A DNA stretch of 64,000 nt from Dongia_B sp035539075 (lineage in GTDB: Bacteria > Pseudomonadota > Alphaproteobacteria > Dongiales > Dongiaceae), in assembly GCA_035539075.1 (NCBI GenBank), contig DATLJB010000159.1, positions 1 to 64,000 on the forward strand, in the 5' to 3' direction. Both the position numbers and the translations under genes were made by a program. This document shows, one piece after another, positions 27,537 through 35,456 of the stretch (the stretch's first letter is position 1; each line of letters starts with the position of its first letter). The notes below the pieces were generated by a model, which saw nothing but the letters and a program-made list of their open reading frames with translations, was not told the DNA's origin and ran no database searches.

Positions 27537-27912
27537 CTGCCTCGCCTTTTTCTAGTTGTTGTCGTTATCGCGATTGGACAAAGCTATATCTATACATCGG
27601 GTGGTTGTCGAGGTCCGCCAGCCTTGTCCCAGGTCATCCCACCGCATCACGATACAGCTGTTATAGTTATGGTTACTGATCGCACCCTGACGGCGATTTG
27701 TTACATTGGTATCGCGCAAGCTTTCCTTGCCCATAGAACAGAATTGCTCGCTTTACCCTACCGACCGAATAGAGATTATTGATCTCATCAGAATTCGAGA
27801 ATACCGCACCGCGCATCTGGCCGTTGAAGGGTCAGTGCCGAAAGGCTGAAAGCTGAAAAGCCGTTCGGTCAACGGGAACGGCTTGCCCGGCGGGATGAAA
27901 GAGGAGCAGGCG
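27537..27912. other. AT-richer divergent region before the organosulfur cluster
   Basis: About 375 bp without a supported gene, lower in GC than the window average. It separates the leftward FkbM gene from the rightward sulfur cluster and must contain the latter's promoter. GAGAT-TATTG-ATCTC at 27772-27786 is a perfect 5-bp dyad with a 5-base centre, a shape compatible with a LysR-type (CysB/Cbl-like) site, though no regulator gene is adjacent. AGGAG precedes the monooxygenase start. Confidence 0.4.
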
Positions 27913-29310
27913 ATGAGCGGCAGCAACCCAACGCAGCGATCGAGACGCGGCCAGTTGAAGCTGGGCGCCTTCATGTATCCGGCCGGCCATCACGTTGCGG
28001 CCTGGCGCCATCCCGATGTCTCCGCCGCCGCCACCACCGATTTCGCCTATCGCGTCGATTTCGCGCGCAAGGCGGAAGCGGCGAAGTTCGATCTCATCTT
28101 CCTCGCCGATGGCGCCGGCGTCGGCGATCATCGCACCAATGTGCTGAGCCGCAGCGATGAATGGTCGATCGGCTTCGAGCCGGTGACCTTACTCTCGGCA
28201 CTTTCCGTGGTGACCGAGCGCATCGGCCTGGTTGCGACCGCTTCGACCACCTTCCAGGAGCCCTATAACCTCGCCCGCTTCTTCGCCTCGCTCGACCAAC
28301 TGAGCCAGGGCCGCGCCGGCTGGAACCTCGTCACCTCTTCCGCCGAGCTGGAAGCGAAGAACTTCTCCTCGCTGCCACATCTCGCCCATGCCGACCGCTA
28401 CGGCCGCGCCAATGAGTTCATCGACGTGGTGCTGGGACTGTGGAATTCCTGGGAGGACGACGCTTTCCTGCGCGACAAGGAAAGCGGTCGCTTCTTCGAT
28501 CCGGAAAAACTGCATCTCCTCAACCATGTCGGTCGGCATTTCAGCGTGCGCGGCCCCCTGAATGTCGCGCGCTCGCCGCAAGGCCATCCGGTGGTGGTGC
28601 AGGCCGGTTCCTCGGAAGCCGGACAGGAGCTGGCAGCGCGGACGGCGGAAGTCGTCTTCACCGCGCAGCGCACGCTGGCGGACGCGCAGAAATTCTATGC
28701 CGAGCTTAAGGGCCGGCTGGCGAAATACGGCCGCGAGGCCGACGACCTCAAGATCATGCCGGGCGTCTTCCCGGTGGTCGGCCGCAGCGAAGCGGAAGCC
28801 CAGGACAAGTTCGAGCAATTGCAGGACCTGATCCATCCCGAGATCGGCCTTGCCTTGCTCTCCAACTACATCGGCAATTTCGACCTGTCGGTCTATCCGC
28901 TCGACGGACCGCTGCCGGATCTGCCGGTGACCAATGCCAGCCTCAGCCGCCAGCAATTGCTGGTCGATCTCGCGCGGCGCGAGAATCTCAGCATCCGCCA
29001 GCTCTATCTCCGCGTCGCCGGGGCGCGTGGCCACTGGCAGCTGGTGGGCACGGCCGAGCAGATCGCCGACCAGCTGGAAGAGCGCTTCCTCAATTACGGC
29101 GCCGACGGCTTCAACGTCATGCCGCCAACGGTGCCCGGCGGGCTCGATGATTTCATCGAGCTGGTGATCCCCGAATTGCGCCGCCGCGGCCTGTTCCGCA
29201 GCGAATACGAGGGCAAGACACTGCGCGAGAATCTCGGCCTCAAATTACCCGCCCATCGGGCGCACCGCCAGGACCGCACCGGTGCGGCAAGCATTGCCGC
29301 GGCCGAATAG
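27913..29310 (+). CDS. LLM-class flavin-dependent monooxygenase (NtaA/SnaA/DszA family)
   Basis: A 465-aa cytoplasmic enzyme using FMNH2 and O2 to oxidise sulfur compounds or related molecules. The family's N terminus is LKLGAFMYPAGHHVAAWRHPD; the FMN-site region is KFDLIFLADG and RIGLVATASTTFQEPYNLARFFASLDQLSQGRAGWNLVTS, and the C-terminal mark is FNVMPPTVPGGLDDFIELVIPELRRRGLFRSEYEG. Start ATG 27913 has AGGAG six bases upstream; ATG 27895 is in frame but less well placed. It heads a cluster with a TauD-like dioxygenase and a sulfonate-type importer, so the substrate is probably an organosulfur compound. No flavin reductase is encoded nearby. Confidence 0.9.
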   Translation: MSGSNPTQRSRRGQLKLGAFMYPAGHHVAAWRHPDVSAAATTDFAYRVDFARKAEAAKFDLIFLADGAGVGDHRTNVLSRSDEWSIGFEPVTLLSALSVVTERIGLVATASTTFQEPYNLARFFASLDQLSQGRAGWNLVTSSAELEAKNFSSLPHLAHADRYGRANEFIDVVLGLWNSWEDDAFLRDKESGRFFDPEKLHLLNHVGRHFSVRGPLNVARSPQGHPVVVQAGSSEAGQELAARTAEVVFTAQRTLADAQKFYAELKGRLAKYGREADDLKIMPGVFPVVGRSEAEAQDKFEQLQDLIHPEIGLALLSNYIGNFDLSVYPLDGPLPDLPVTNASLSRQQLLVDLARRENLSIRQLYLRVAGARGHWQLVGTAEQIADQLEERFLNYGADGFNVMPPTVPGGLDDFIELVIPELRRRGLFRSEYEGKTLRENLGLKLPAHRAHRQDRTGAASIAAAE

Positions 29311-29344
29311 AACATCCCAACCAGCGACGACAGGAGACATTCCA

Positions 29345-30289
29345 ATGAGTGCACAGCTTCAGGAAAAGACCACCGCAAAAACCCGCGCTTTGCCCTTCGA
29401 GGTGAAACGCATCGCCGGCCGCATCGGCGCCGAGATCAGCGGCATCAAATTGAGCGGCGATCTCAGCCCCGAGGTCTATAAGGCCCTCCGCTCGACGCTG
29501 CTGGAACACCGCGTGATCTTCTTCCGCGACCAGCAGCATCTCGACGACGCCGAGCAGGAACGCTTCGCCCGGCTGTTCGGCGAGCTGGTGGCGCATCCGA
29601 CCGAGAGGGTGCGCAACGGCTCGACCGCCATCCTGGAACTCGATACCGGCAATGGCAACGGCAAGGCCGATCAGTGGCATACCGACGTCACCTTCGTCGA
29701 TGCCTATCCGCAGATCTCCATCTTGCGCTCGGTGCAGGTGCCTGAATATGGCGGCGACACGGTCTGGGCCAATACCGTCGCCGCGTATGAATACCTGCCG
29801 GCGGAATTGAAGGAACTCGCCGACCGGCTCTGGGCGGTGCACAGCAACCAGTACGACTATGCCGCCCAGCGCCCGCATGCCAGCGAGGCCGAGAAGAAGC
29901 ATTACGAGAGCACTTTCGCCTCGACCGTCTATGAGACCGAGCATCCGGTCGTCCGCATCCATCCGGAGACCGGCGAGAAATCGCTCGTCCTCGGCTATTT
30001 CATCCAGAAATTCGTCGGCCAGAACCATGTGGATTCGGCAAAACTGTTCGAGATCCTGCAGGGCCATGTGACGCGGCTGGAGAACACCGTGCGCTGGCGC
30101 TGGCAGGCGGGCGATGTGGTGATCTGGGACAACCGCGCGACGCAGCATATCGCTATCAATGATTACGGCGACCAGCGCCGCATCGTGCGACGTTCGACGA
30201 TTGCCGGCGACGTGCCGGTCGGCGTCGACGGCAAGCACAGCCGCATCCGCAGCAAGGTCGTGCCGCTGCGTCCGCAGGCGGCGGAGTGA
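29345..30289 (+). CDS. TauD/TfdA family Fe(II)/2-oxoglutarate dioxygenase
   Basis: A 314-aa enzyme. The facial triad is visible: HTDVTF after ADQW (His and Asp), and the distal His in VIWDNRATQHIAINDY; the 2-oxoglutarate-binding Arg is in RRIVRRSTIAGD. Other TauD marks are LLEHRVIFFRDQQHLDDAEQERFARLFGE and VFVDAYPQISILRS-like text (VTFVDAYPQISILRS). The family releases sulfite from sulfonates such as taurine, or cleaves alkyl sulfates. It starts at ATG 29345 (AGGAGACATTCC), 34 bp after the flavin monooxygenase. Two oxygenases of different chemistry in one cluster suggest several organosulfur substrates. Confidence 0.92.
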   Translation: MSAQLQEKTTAKTRALPFEVKRIAGRIGAEISGIKLSGDLSPEVYKALRSTLLEHRVIFFRDQQHLDDAEQERFARLFGELVAHPTERVRNGSTAILELDTGNGNGKADQWHTDVTFVDAYPQISILRSVQVPEYGGDTVWANTVAAYEYLPAELKELADRLWAVHSNQYDYAAQRPHASEAEKKHYESTFASTVYETEHPVVRIHPETGEKSLVLGYFIQKFVGQNHVDSAKLFEILQGHVTRLENTVRWRWQAGDVVIWDNRATQHIAINDYGDQRRIVRRSTIAGDVPVGVDGKHSRIRSKVVPLRPQAAE

Positions 30290-30354
30290 GATCGGGCCGC
30301 ACCCGATCGAGACCTGAAATGACTGACTTAGCGCAACCTGTATCCCCCTCTCCA

Positions 30355-30471
30355 CTGTCACCCTCGGACTTGATCCGAGGGTCCATGGGCGAACCCCGCA
30401 CGGTCGCTATCATGGATGCCCGGCCGACGCATGTCGGCCTCGGCCGACAGATCAAGTCCGGGCATGACAAG
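30355..30471. repeat. Intergenic repeat of the CTCGGACTTGATCCGAGGG type, full copy
   Basis: This ~117-bp element begins with a palindrome around CCTCGGACTTGATCCGAGG and ends with the inverted half containing CCGGGCATGACA; the ends are inverted relative to each other. Copies are at 34658-34772 and, as half elements, 51842-51878 and 51984-52048. It lies 66 bp after the dioxygenase gene. Confidence 0.75.
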
Positions 30472-30506
30472 GGAGGTGAGAGCGTGGAGCTGTTCATCGC
30501 TTCCCG

Positions 30507-30649
30507 CCTCACCCCACCCCTCTCCCGCGAGGGGAGAGGGAGTTCACCGAGCGTTGTCGCTGATCTGGTCTCTCTGGATAGTAAGAAGAACAGGCAGTCG
30601 GCCACAGTGCTCCCTCCCCCCTCGCGGGGGAGGGTTGGGGAGAGGGGGC
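30507..30649. repeat. Inverted pair of GC-rich palindromes (REPIN-like doublet)
   Basis: Copies of the CCTCTCCCGCGAGGGGAGAGG palindrome at 30507-30542 and, inverted, at 30611-30649, enclosing ~68 bp. They lie between the dioxygenase and binding protein genes, next to a copy of the other repeat family, so the whole 30290-30785 spacer is essentially repeat DNA plus the final promoter or ribosome-site region. Confidence 0.75.
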
Positions 30650-30785
30650 GTGGGCGACTGACGACCCGATGTAGCTACGCGCGCTGCTGATCCGGCGCGC
30701 CCCCGACAAAGAACGAAACAACCAACAGCAATAGAGACAACCGGCCGTCGCACTCCGCGGGGCCGCAACGAAGGAACTTTGACAG

Positions 30786-31898
30786 ATGAAGCGCAGTTTC
30801 CTCGCCGTCCTCCTGGGCGGCATTCTTTCCATCGGCAGCCTGGCGGCAAGCCCGGCCTTCGCCGACCAGACGGTGATCCGCGTCGGCTATCCCGGCGTCG
30901 GCGTCGACAACCAGCCCTATGGCTATGGTGATTCCGTCTCGCTGGCCCGCGTCGGCAATTACCTTGAAGACGCGTTCAAGAACGACCCCAATATCAAGGT
31001 CGAGTGGACCTTCTTCCGCGGCGCGGGACCGGAACTGAACGAGGCCTTGGCCGCGCATCAGCTCGATATCGCCGCCGGCCTGGGAGATCTGCCCTCGATC
31101 GTCGGCCGCGCCCGCGGCTTGAAGACCAAGTTCCTGCTGCCCGCCAGTGAACACGGCTCGCTCTATCTCGCCGTCTCGCCGAAATCCAACGTCAACTCGA
31201 TCGACGATCTCAAAGGCAAGAAGGTCGCGCAGTTCCGCGGCACCAATCTGCAGATCGCCACCGACGCGGTCCTGGAAGCGCATCACTTGACCGAGAAGGA
31301 TGTGAAGTTCGTCAGCCTGACCACGGCCGATGGCCTGGCCGCCCTCACCTCCGGCAATGTCGACGGCTCTTTCGGCGGCGAGGAATATCTCGATCTGCAG
31401 AAGCGCGGCATCGTCAAGATCGTCTATGCCAGCAAGAAGGACCTGCCGATCTTCGGTACCAACTCGGCCGTCTTCGTCACCGAGGATTTCGAACAGGCAC
31501 ATCCCGATCTGACCCAACGCGTCGTCACGGCCTTCGTCAAGGCGGCCGCCTGGGGCTCGACCGAGGCCAACCGCCAGCAGGTCTTTGCCGCCTGGGCCAA
31601 GGCCGGCGTGCCAGTGGAAAGCTTCGCCGAGGATTTCGAAGGCCAGACGCTCGCCCGCCGCAATACGGCGGTGATCGATGACTTCATCAAGGCCCGCTAC
31701 CAGGACAAGGCGGACAAGGCCAAGCAATATGGCCTGATCAAGAAGGATATCGATCTCAACAGCTGGTTCGAGCCGAAATATCTCGAGACCGCGCTGAAGC
31801 AGCTGAAGCTGGAGAATTTCTGGCCGCGTTATGACGCCGACGGCAAGAAGATCGCCGACGGTACGGTGGAAAGCCAGAAGCAGGCCGCCGCGCAGTAG
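30786..31898 (+). CDS. Sulfonate/taurine-type ABC substrate-binding protein (SsuA-like)
   Basis: A 370-aa periplasmic protein. Residues 1-~27 form a signal peptide (KRSFLAVLLGGILSIGSLAASPAFA, cleavage before DQ). The mature part has IRVGYPGVGVDNQPYG, VEWTFFRGAGPELNEALAAHQLDIAAGLGDLPSIVGRARG (the ligand-contact region with GPxxNEALA and LGDLPS of SsuA-like proteins) and later KKDLPIFGTNSAVFV and the EANRQQVFAAWAKAGVP segment. It binds an aliphatic sulfonate or sulfate ester and delivers it to the two-permease transporter encoded downstream. The 500 bp upstream is repeat-rich, so its linkage to the oxygenases in one transcript is uncertain. Confidence 0.9.
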   Translation: MKRSFLAVLLGGILSIGSLAASPAFADQTVIRVGYPGVGVDNQPYGYGDSVSLARVGNYLEDAFKNDPNIKVEWTFFRGAGPELNEALAAHQLDIAAGLGDLPSIVGRARGLKTKFLLPASEHGSLYLAVSPKSNVNSIDDLKGKKVAQFRGTNLQIATDAVLEAHHLTEKDVKFVSLTTADGLAALTSGNVDGSFGGEEYLDLQKRGIVKIVYASKKDLPIFGTNSAVFVTEDFEQAHPDLTQRVVTAFVKAAAWGSTEANRQQVFAAWAKAGVPVESFAEDFEGQTLARRNTAVIDDFIKARYQDKADKAKQYGLIKKDIDLNSWFEPKYLETALKQLKLENFWPRYDADGKKIADGTVESQKQAAAQ

Positions 31899-31932
31899 GC
31901 GCCAGCCCTCCGGATCGAAAGGAGCCGATATC

Positions 31933-32982
31933 ATGGCCCGTGCCCCGCATTTCTCTTCGCTCTCCCTGCAGACCCTCGCCTTGCAGAATGCGGCGGCACT
32001 CGCCGCCGACCAGCATACGGCGTTGCTGCTCGGCGGCTTTCATCCGGCGCCGGCCGGCGATGCCCTCGCCGTTGCGCCGGTGCGGCAGGAGCAATGGGAC
32101 AGCGCGGCGCGGGTGCATGATATACGGAGCCATGATGCGCGGAACGAGGAGGTCGCCGCGGCCGCCGATACGCGGTCTGGCTGCCGCCTCGATCGCATCA
32201 ATGCCCTGATCAGCGATTGGGTCGGCGCGCATGGCGGCAAGCTGCTGCTCGGCCTCGCCTTCCCGCTGGTCCTTTTCACCGCCTGGCAGGGATCGTCACT
32301 CTATGGCTGGCTGCCGGATCAGATCCTGCCGGCGCCGGCGCTGGTCTGGCAGGTGCTGCAGGAACGTATGGCCGATGGCAGCCTGTGGGACGATACCGGC
32401 ATCAGCCTGCTGCGCGTGCTGCGTGGCTTCGCCCTCGGTGCCGCCGCCGGCCTGGTGCTCGGCGGCGTGATGGCGGCCTCGCGCCGCCTGCACGATTATC
32501 TCAATCCGCTGTTTCTCGCCGTCAGCCAGGTGCCCACCCTCGGCTGGGTGCCGCTGCTGATCCTGCTGATCGGCATCGACGAGGGGTTGAAGAACACGCT
32601 GGTCGCCCTCTCCGTCTTCATCCCGGTGACGCTCGGCACCTATCAGGGCATCCGTGACGTGCCGCACGCCTACCGTGAAGTCGGCGCGGTCTTCACCTTC
32701 AGCGGCAGCCAGATGCTGCGCACCATCGTCCTGCCGGCCGCCGTGCCGGCGATCTTCACCGGCCTGCGGGAAGGCCTCTCCAATGGCTGGCAGACCCTGG
32801 TCGCCGTCGAGCTCCTGGCCTCGACCGAGGGCCTCGGCTATCAGATGGCTTATGGCCGCCAGCTCTTCCAGCTGGAACTCGTCATCGCCGCCATGCTGGT
32901 GATCGGCTTGATCGGCTTCCTGTTCGATCTCCTGCTCGGTCGCATCGAGACCCATCTGCAGCGCTGGAAGGTGGCGGCATGA
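31933..32982 (+). CDS. ABC permease with an unusual N-terminal extension (sulfonate type)
   Basis: A 349-aa membrane protein. Residues ~95-349 are a typical SsuC permease, with about six membrane helices and the coupling loop GIRDVPHAYREVGAVFTFSGSQMLRTIVLPAAVP. Residues 1-~95 are extra compared with the usual ~260 aa: an Ala/Leu/Gln-rich stretch (LSLQTLALQNAAALAADQH) followed by HPAPAGDALAVAPVRQEQW and a polar segment, with no membrane helix or signal peptide. The ATG at 31933 has GGAG nine bases upstream, so the extension looks genuinely translated. Its role is unknown. The gene overlaps the next permease start (ATGA). Confidence 0.88.
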   Translation: MARAPHFSSLSLQTLALQNAAALAADQHTALLLGGFHPAPAGDALAVAPVRQEQWDSAARVHDIRSHDARNEEVAAAADTRSGCRLDRINALISDWVGAHGGKLLLGLAFPLVLFTAWQGSSLYGWLPDQILPAPALVWQVLQERMADGSLWDDTGISLLRVLRGFALGAAAGLVLGGVMAASRRLHDYLNPLFLAVSQVPTLGWVPLLILLIGIDEGLKNTLVALSVFIPVTLGTYQGIRDVPHAYREVGAVFTFSGSQMLRTIVLPAAVPAIFTGLREGLSNGWQTLVAVELLASTEGLGYQMAYGRQLFQLELVIAAMLVIGLIGFLFDLLLGRIETHLQRWKVAA

Positions 32983-33752
32983 GCGCGCAGGCGAAAACGC
33001 GCCTCGCCCGCGTCTGGCGCGCCCTCGCCCTGCCGCTGGCTGTGCTGGCGGCCTGGGAGGCAGGTTCGCATTCCGGCTTGGTCGCCCCGCATCTGTTGCC
33101 GCCGCTGGAAGATATCGCCGCGCGGGGCTGGAACGAAAGCCGCAACGGCGATCTGCTGACGGCGCTTTCCGCCAGCCTCGGTCGCGATCTTGCCGGCTTT
33201 GTGCTCGGCGCCGCGATCGGCACGGCTTCCGGGCTGGTGCTCGGTTTCTCGCGCTTCGCCCAAAACCTGCTCGGTCCCACCTTGCGGGTGCATCGGCAGA
33301 TCGCGCTTTTCGCCTGGGTGCCGCTGATCGCCGTCTGGTTCGGCGCCGGCGAGCCCGGCAAGATCGCCTTCATCGCCCTCGCCGCCTTCCAGCCCAGCCT
33401 GATCAATACCTGGCGCGGCGCACAGGACATACCGCATCGCTATCGCGAGCTTGCCGCCGTGCTGACCTTCAGCCGGCTCGACTTCCTGCGCCTGGTGGCG
33501 ATTCCCGCCATGCTGCCCGCCATCTTCACCGGCCTCAAATCGGCCTTGATCTATGCCTGGCAGGCGACCATCGGCGCCGAGCTTTTCCTGACCATCGCCC
33601 CCGGTATCGGCGGCGTCATGATGCAGGGCCGGCAATTGTTCCAGATGGACCTGGTGCTGCTCACCATCCTGCTGCTGGGCCTGGTCGGCGCCGGCTTCAA
33701 TGCGCTCGCCGGATTGAGCGAAACCCTGTTGCTGCGACGGAGGCTGTCATGA
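32979..33752 (+). CDS. Second ABC permease of the sulfonate-type importer
   Basis: A 257-aa permease with six predicted membrane helices and the coupling loop AQDIPHRYRELAAVLTFSRLDFLRLVAIPAMLP. It is only distantly similar to its neighbour permease, so the importer is probably heterodimeric, unlike the homodimeric SsuC of E. coli. ATG 32979 overlaps the upstream stop and its own stop overlaps the ATPase start, so the three genes are translationally coupled. Confidence 0.92.
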   Translation: MSAQAKTRLARVWRALALPLAVLAAWEAGSHSGLVAPHLLPPLEDIAARGWNESRNGDLLTALSASLGRDLAGFVLGAAIGTASGLVLGFSRFAQNLLGPTLRVHRQIALFAWVPLIAVWFGAGEPGKIAFIALAAFQPSLINTWRGAQDIPHRYRELAAVLTFSRLDFLRLVAIPAMLPAIFTGLKSALIYAWQATIGAELFLTIAPGIGGVMMQGRQLFQMDLVLLTILLLGLVGAGFNALAGLSETLLLRRRLS

Positions 33753-34630
33753 CCGATCTGCATCTCGCCAATCATCTGCATGCCGTCGATACGGCTTCTC
33801 CCGCCGATGAAGAAAGCGCCCGGGAAAGGACGGCACCCGGCAGCGCCGCGCTGCGCCTCTCGCGCGTCGGGAAGAGCTTTCAGGTGGCCGGCCGCCGCGT
33901 CGAAGCCCTTTCGGATATCTCGCTCGATATCGCCGAGGGCGAGTTCGTCAGCATCGTCGGCGCCTCCGGCTGCGGCAAATCCACCTTGCTGCGCCTGATC
34001 CTCGGCCTCGACCGCGCCGATCAGGGATCGATCCTGCTGGACGGCCAGCCGGTCCGCAAACCCGGCCTCGATCGCGGCATCGTCTTCCAGGAACACCGCC
34101 TGCTGCCCTGGCTCAGCGTCGAGGCGAATGTCGCCGTGGCACTGCGCCGCAGCAAGCTCAGTCCGCGCCAGAAGCGCGACACGGTGCGATCGCATCTGCA
34201 ACTGGTCGGGCTGGAGAAATTCGCCGAGGCTTATCCGGCGCAGCTCTCCGGCGGCATGCAGCAGCGCGTCGCCATCGCCCGCGCCCTCGTCAACCGGCCC
34301 CGCTTCCTGCTGCTCGACGAGCCCTTGGGCGCGCTGGACGCCCTCACCCGCCTGCGTCTCCAGGACGAGCTGAAGCGCATCGTGCGGCATGAGGGCATCA
34401 CCGCCATCCTCGTCACGCATGACGTCGACGAGGCGGTCTATCTCGGCGACCGCATCGTCATCATGCAGCCGCATCCCGGCCGCATCGCCGGCATCCTGCC
34501 GGTGATCCTGCCGCATCCCGCCGAGGGCGGCCGCAACCGCTCGGACGCCGGCTTCCTGCGCCTGCGCGACCATGTGCTGGGGCAGCTCGGCGTCGGCCGC
34601 GAGGATGCGGCGATCCAGGCGGCGGAGTAG
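33749..34630 (+). CDS. ABC ATPase of the sulfonate-type importer (SsuB-like)
   Basis: A 293-aa ATPase. The first ~35 residues are a polar extension (HAVDTASPADEESARERTAPGS). Then come ALRLSRVGKSFQVAGRRVEAL, Walker A GASGCGKST near residue 70-78, Q-loop VFQEHRLLPWLSV, signature LSGGMQQR, Walker B FLLLDEPLGALD and H-loop LVTHDVDEAVYLGDR. Everything needed for ATP hydrolysis is present. It is the last gene of the operon; repeats follow within 30 bp. Confidence 0.93.
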   Translation: MTDLHLANHLHAVDTASPADEESARERTAPGSAALRLSRVGKSFQVAGRRVEALSDISLDIAEGEFVSIVGASGCGKSTLLRLILGLDRADQGSILLDGQPVRKPGLDRGIVFQEHRLLPWLSVEANVAVALRRSKLSPRQKRDTVRSHLQLVGLEKFAEAYPAQLSGGMQQRVAIARALVNRPRFLLLDEPLGALDALTRLRLQDELKRIVRHEGITAILVTHDVDEAVYLGDRIVIMQPHPGRIAGILPVILPHPAEGGRNRSDAGFLRLRDHVLGQLGVGREDAAIQAAE

Positions 34631-34657
34631 GAGACCGCTCCGCTCCACCTTTTTCTT

Positions 34658-34772
34658 CTGTCACCCTCGGACTTGATCCGAGGGTCCATGGCCGATGGCG
34701 AATGAGATGCAACCATGGATGCCCAACCGGCGAATCTAGGCCTATGCCGACTGATCACGTCCGGGCATGACA
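34658..34772. repeat. Intergenic repeat of the CTCGGACTTGATCCGAGGG type, full copy
   Basis: Starts with CTGTCACCCTCGGACTTG, has the palindromic core, a variable centre, and ends with the inverted half TCCGGGCATGACAA. It follows the ATPase stop by 27 bp and could serve as a transcript-end structure for the operon. Confidence 0.75.
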
Positions 34773-34803
34773 ATTGAGGAATATCTGCTTGGGCCTTCAA
34801 TGG

Positions 34804-34957
34804 CCCCCCTCTCCCCCACCCTCCCCCGCGAGGGGGGAGGGAGCCCAGCGAGCTTGTCGCGAAAATCTATCGAGATAACAATGCCTGCTAAGCTCGATGA
34901 CTCTCAGACGCGGCGTTCCCTCCCCCCTCGCGGGGGAGGGTTAGGGAGAGGGGGGCG
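34804..34957. repeat. Inverted pair of GC-rich palindromes (REPIN-like doublet)
   Basis: Copies at 34804-34843 and, inverted, 34918-34957, enclosing ~74 bp. The sequence next to the left copy, GCGAGCTTGTCGC, resembles the flank of the 30507 doublet (GAGCGTTGTCGC), so the shared unit is longer than the palindrome itself. With the 34658 element they fill the spacer between the convergent importer and ACT genes. Confidence 0.75.
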
Positions 34958-34992
34958 CAGTTCTCACGCGGACAAATAGGGCGATCGGACTG

Positions 34993-35406
34993 TCACGCCT
35001 TCGCCGCCAGCGATTCCAATATCTCCAGCGCTTCCTCGGCGCGGTCGACCGGGACGAAGAGGTGGTCGTGGTAGAAGGCAGAGACGGGATTGCAGCCCAT
35101 GCCGGCAGTGGCGAGATGGCTGGTGATGACGGCGAGGAAGCCGACTGCATCCAGGGACGAATGCACGTCGAGCGTGATCATGCGCGAACGGAAGACGGGA
35201 TCGAGGCCGAAAGCGGCCGCCTCTTCCTCCGTGATGATCATGGTGAGGCCCTCTTCCTCGCGGAAGCTCATCACCGGCTCGATGCGCAGGCGGTCGGAAC
35301 CGGGCGGCAAGGTGACGAAGACATAGATCCCTTCGCGCAGGACCGGCCGCATGCCGCCCAGCAAGGCCGCGAGATTGGTCTCGCCGATATTCTGCTTATC
35401 GCTCAT
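34993..35406 (-). CDS. ACT domain protein (DUF2241 + ACT_7 type)
   Basis: A 137-aa cytoplasmic protein. The N-terminal half (NLAALLGGMRPVLREGIYVFVTL and the FREEEGLTMIITEEEA segment) is the DUF2241-type domain, and the C-terminal half (LVTLDVHSSLDAVGFLAVITSHLATAGMGCNPVSAFYHDHLFVP) is an ACT fold with the conserved Gly/Asn turn. Such proteins bind amino acids or related effectors. It lies 50 bp downstream of the acetolactate synthase-like gene in the same direction and could be its regulatory partner, although it is not of the IlvN/IlvH type. Confidence 0.85.
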   Translation of the reverse strand: MSDKQNIGETNLAALLGGMRPVLREGIYVFVTLPPGSDRLRIEPVMSFREEEGLTMIITEEEAAAFGLDPVFRSRMITLDVHSSLDAVGFLAVITSHLATAGMGCNPVSAFYHDHLFVPVDRAEEALEILESLAAKA

Positions 35407-35456
35407 TTGGTATCGCCCATGGTCCGCCCCGACTGCTGCATCAGATCGTCGCGCCG

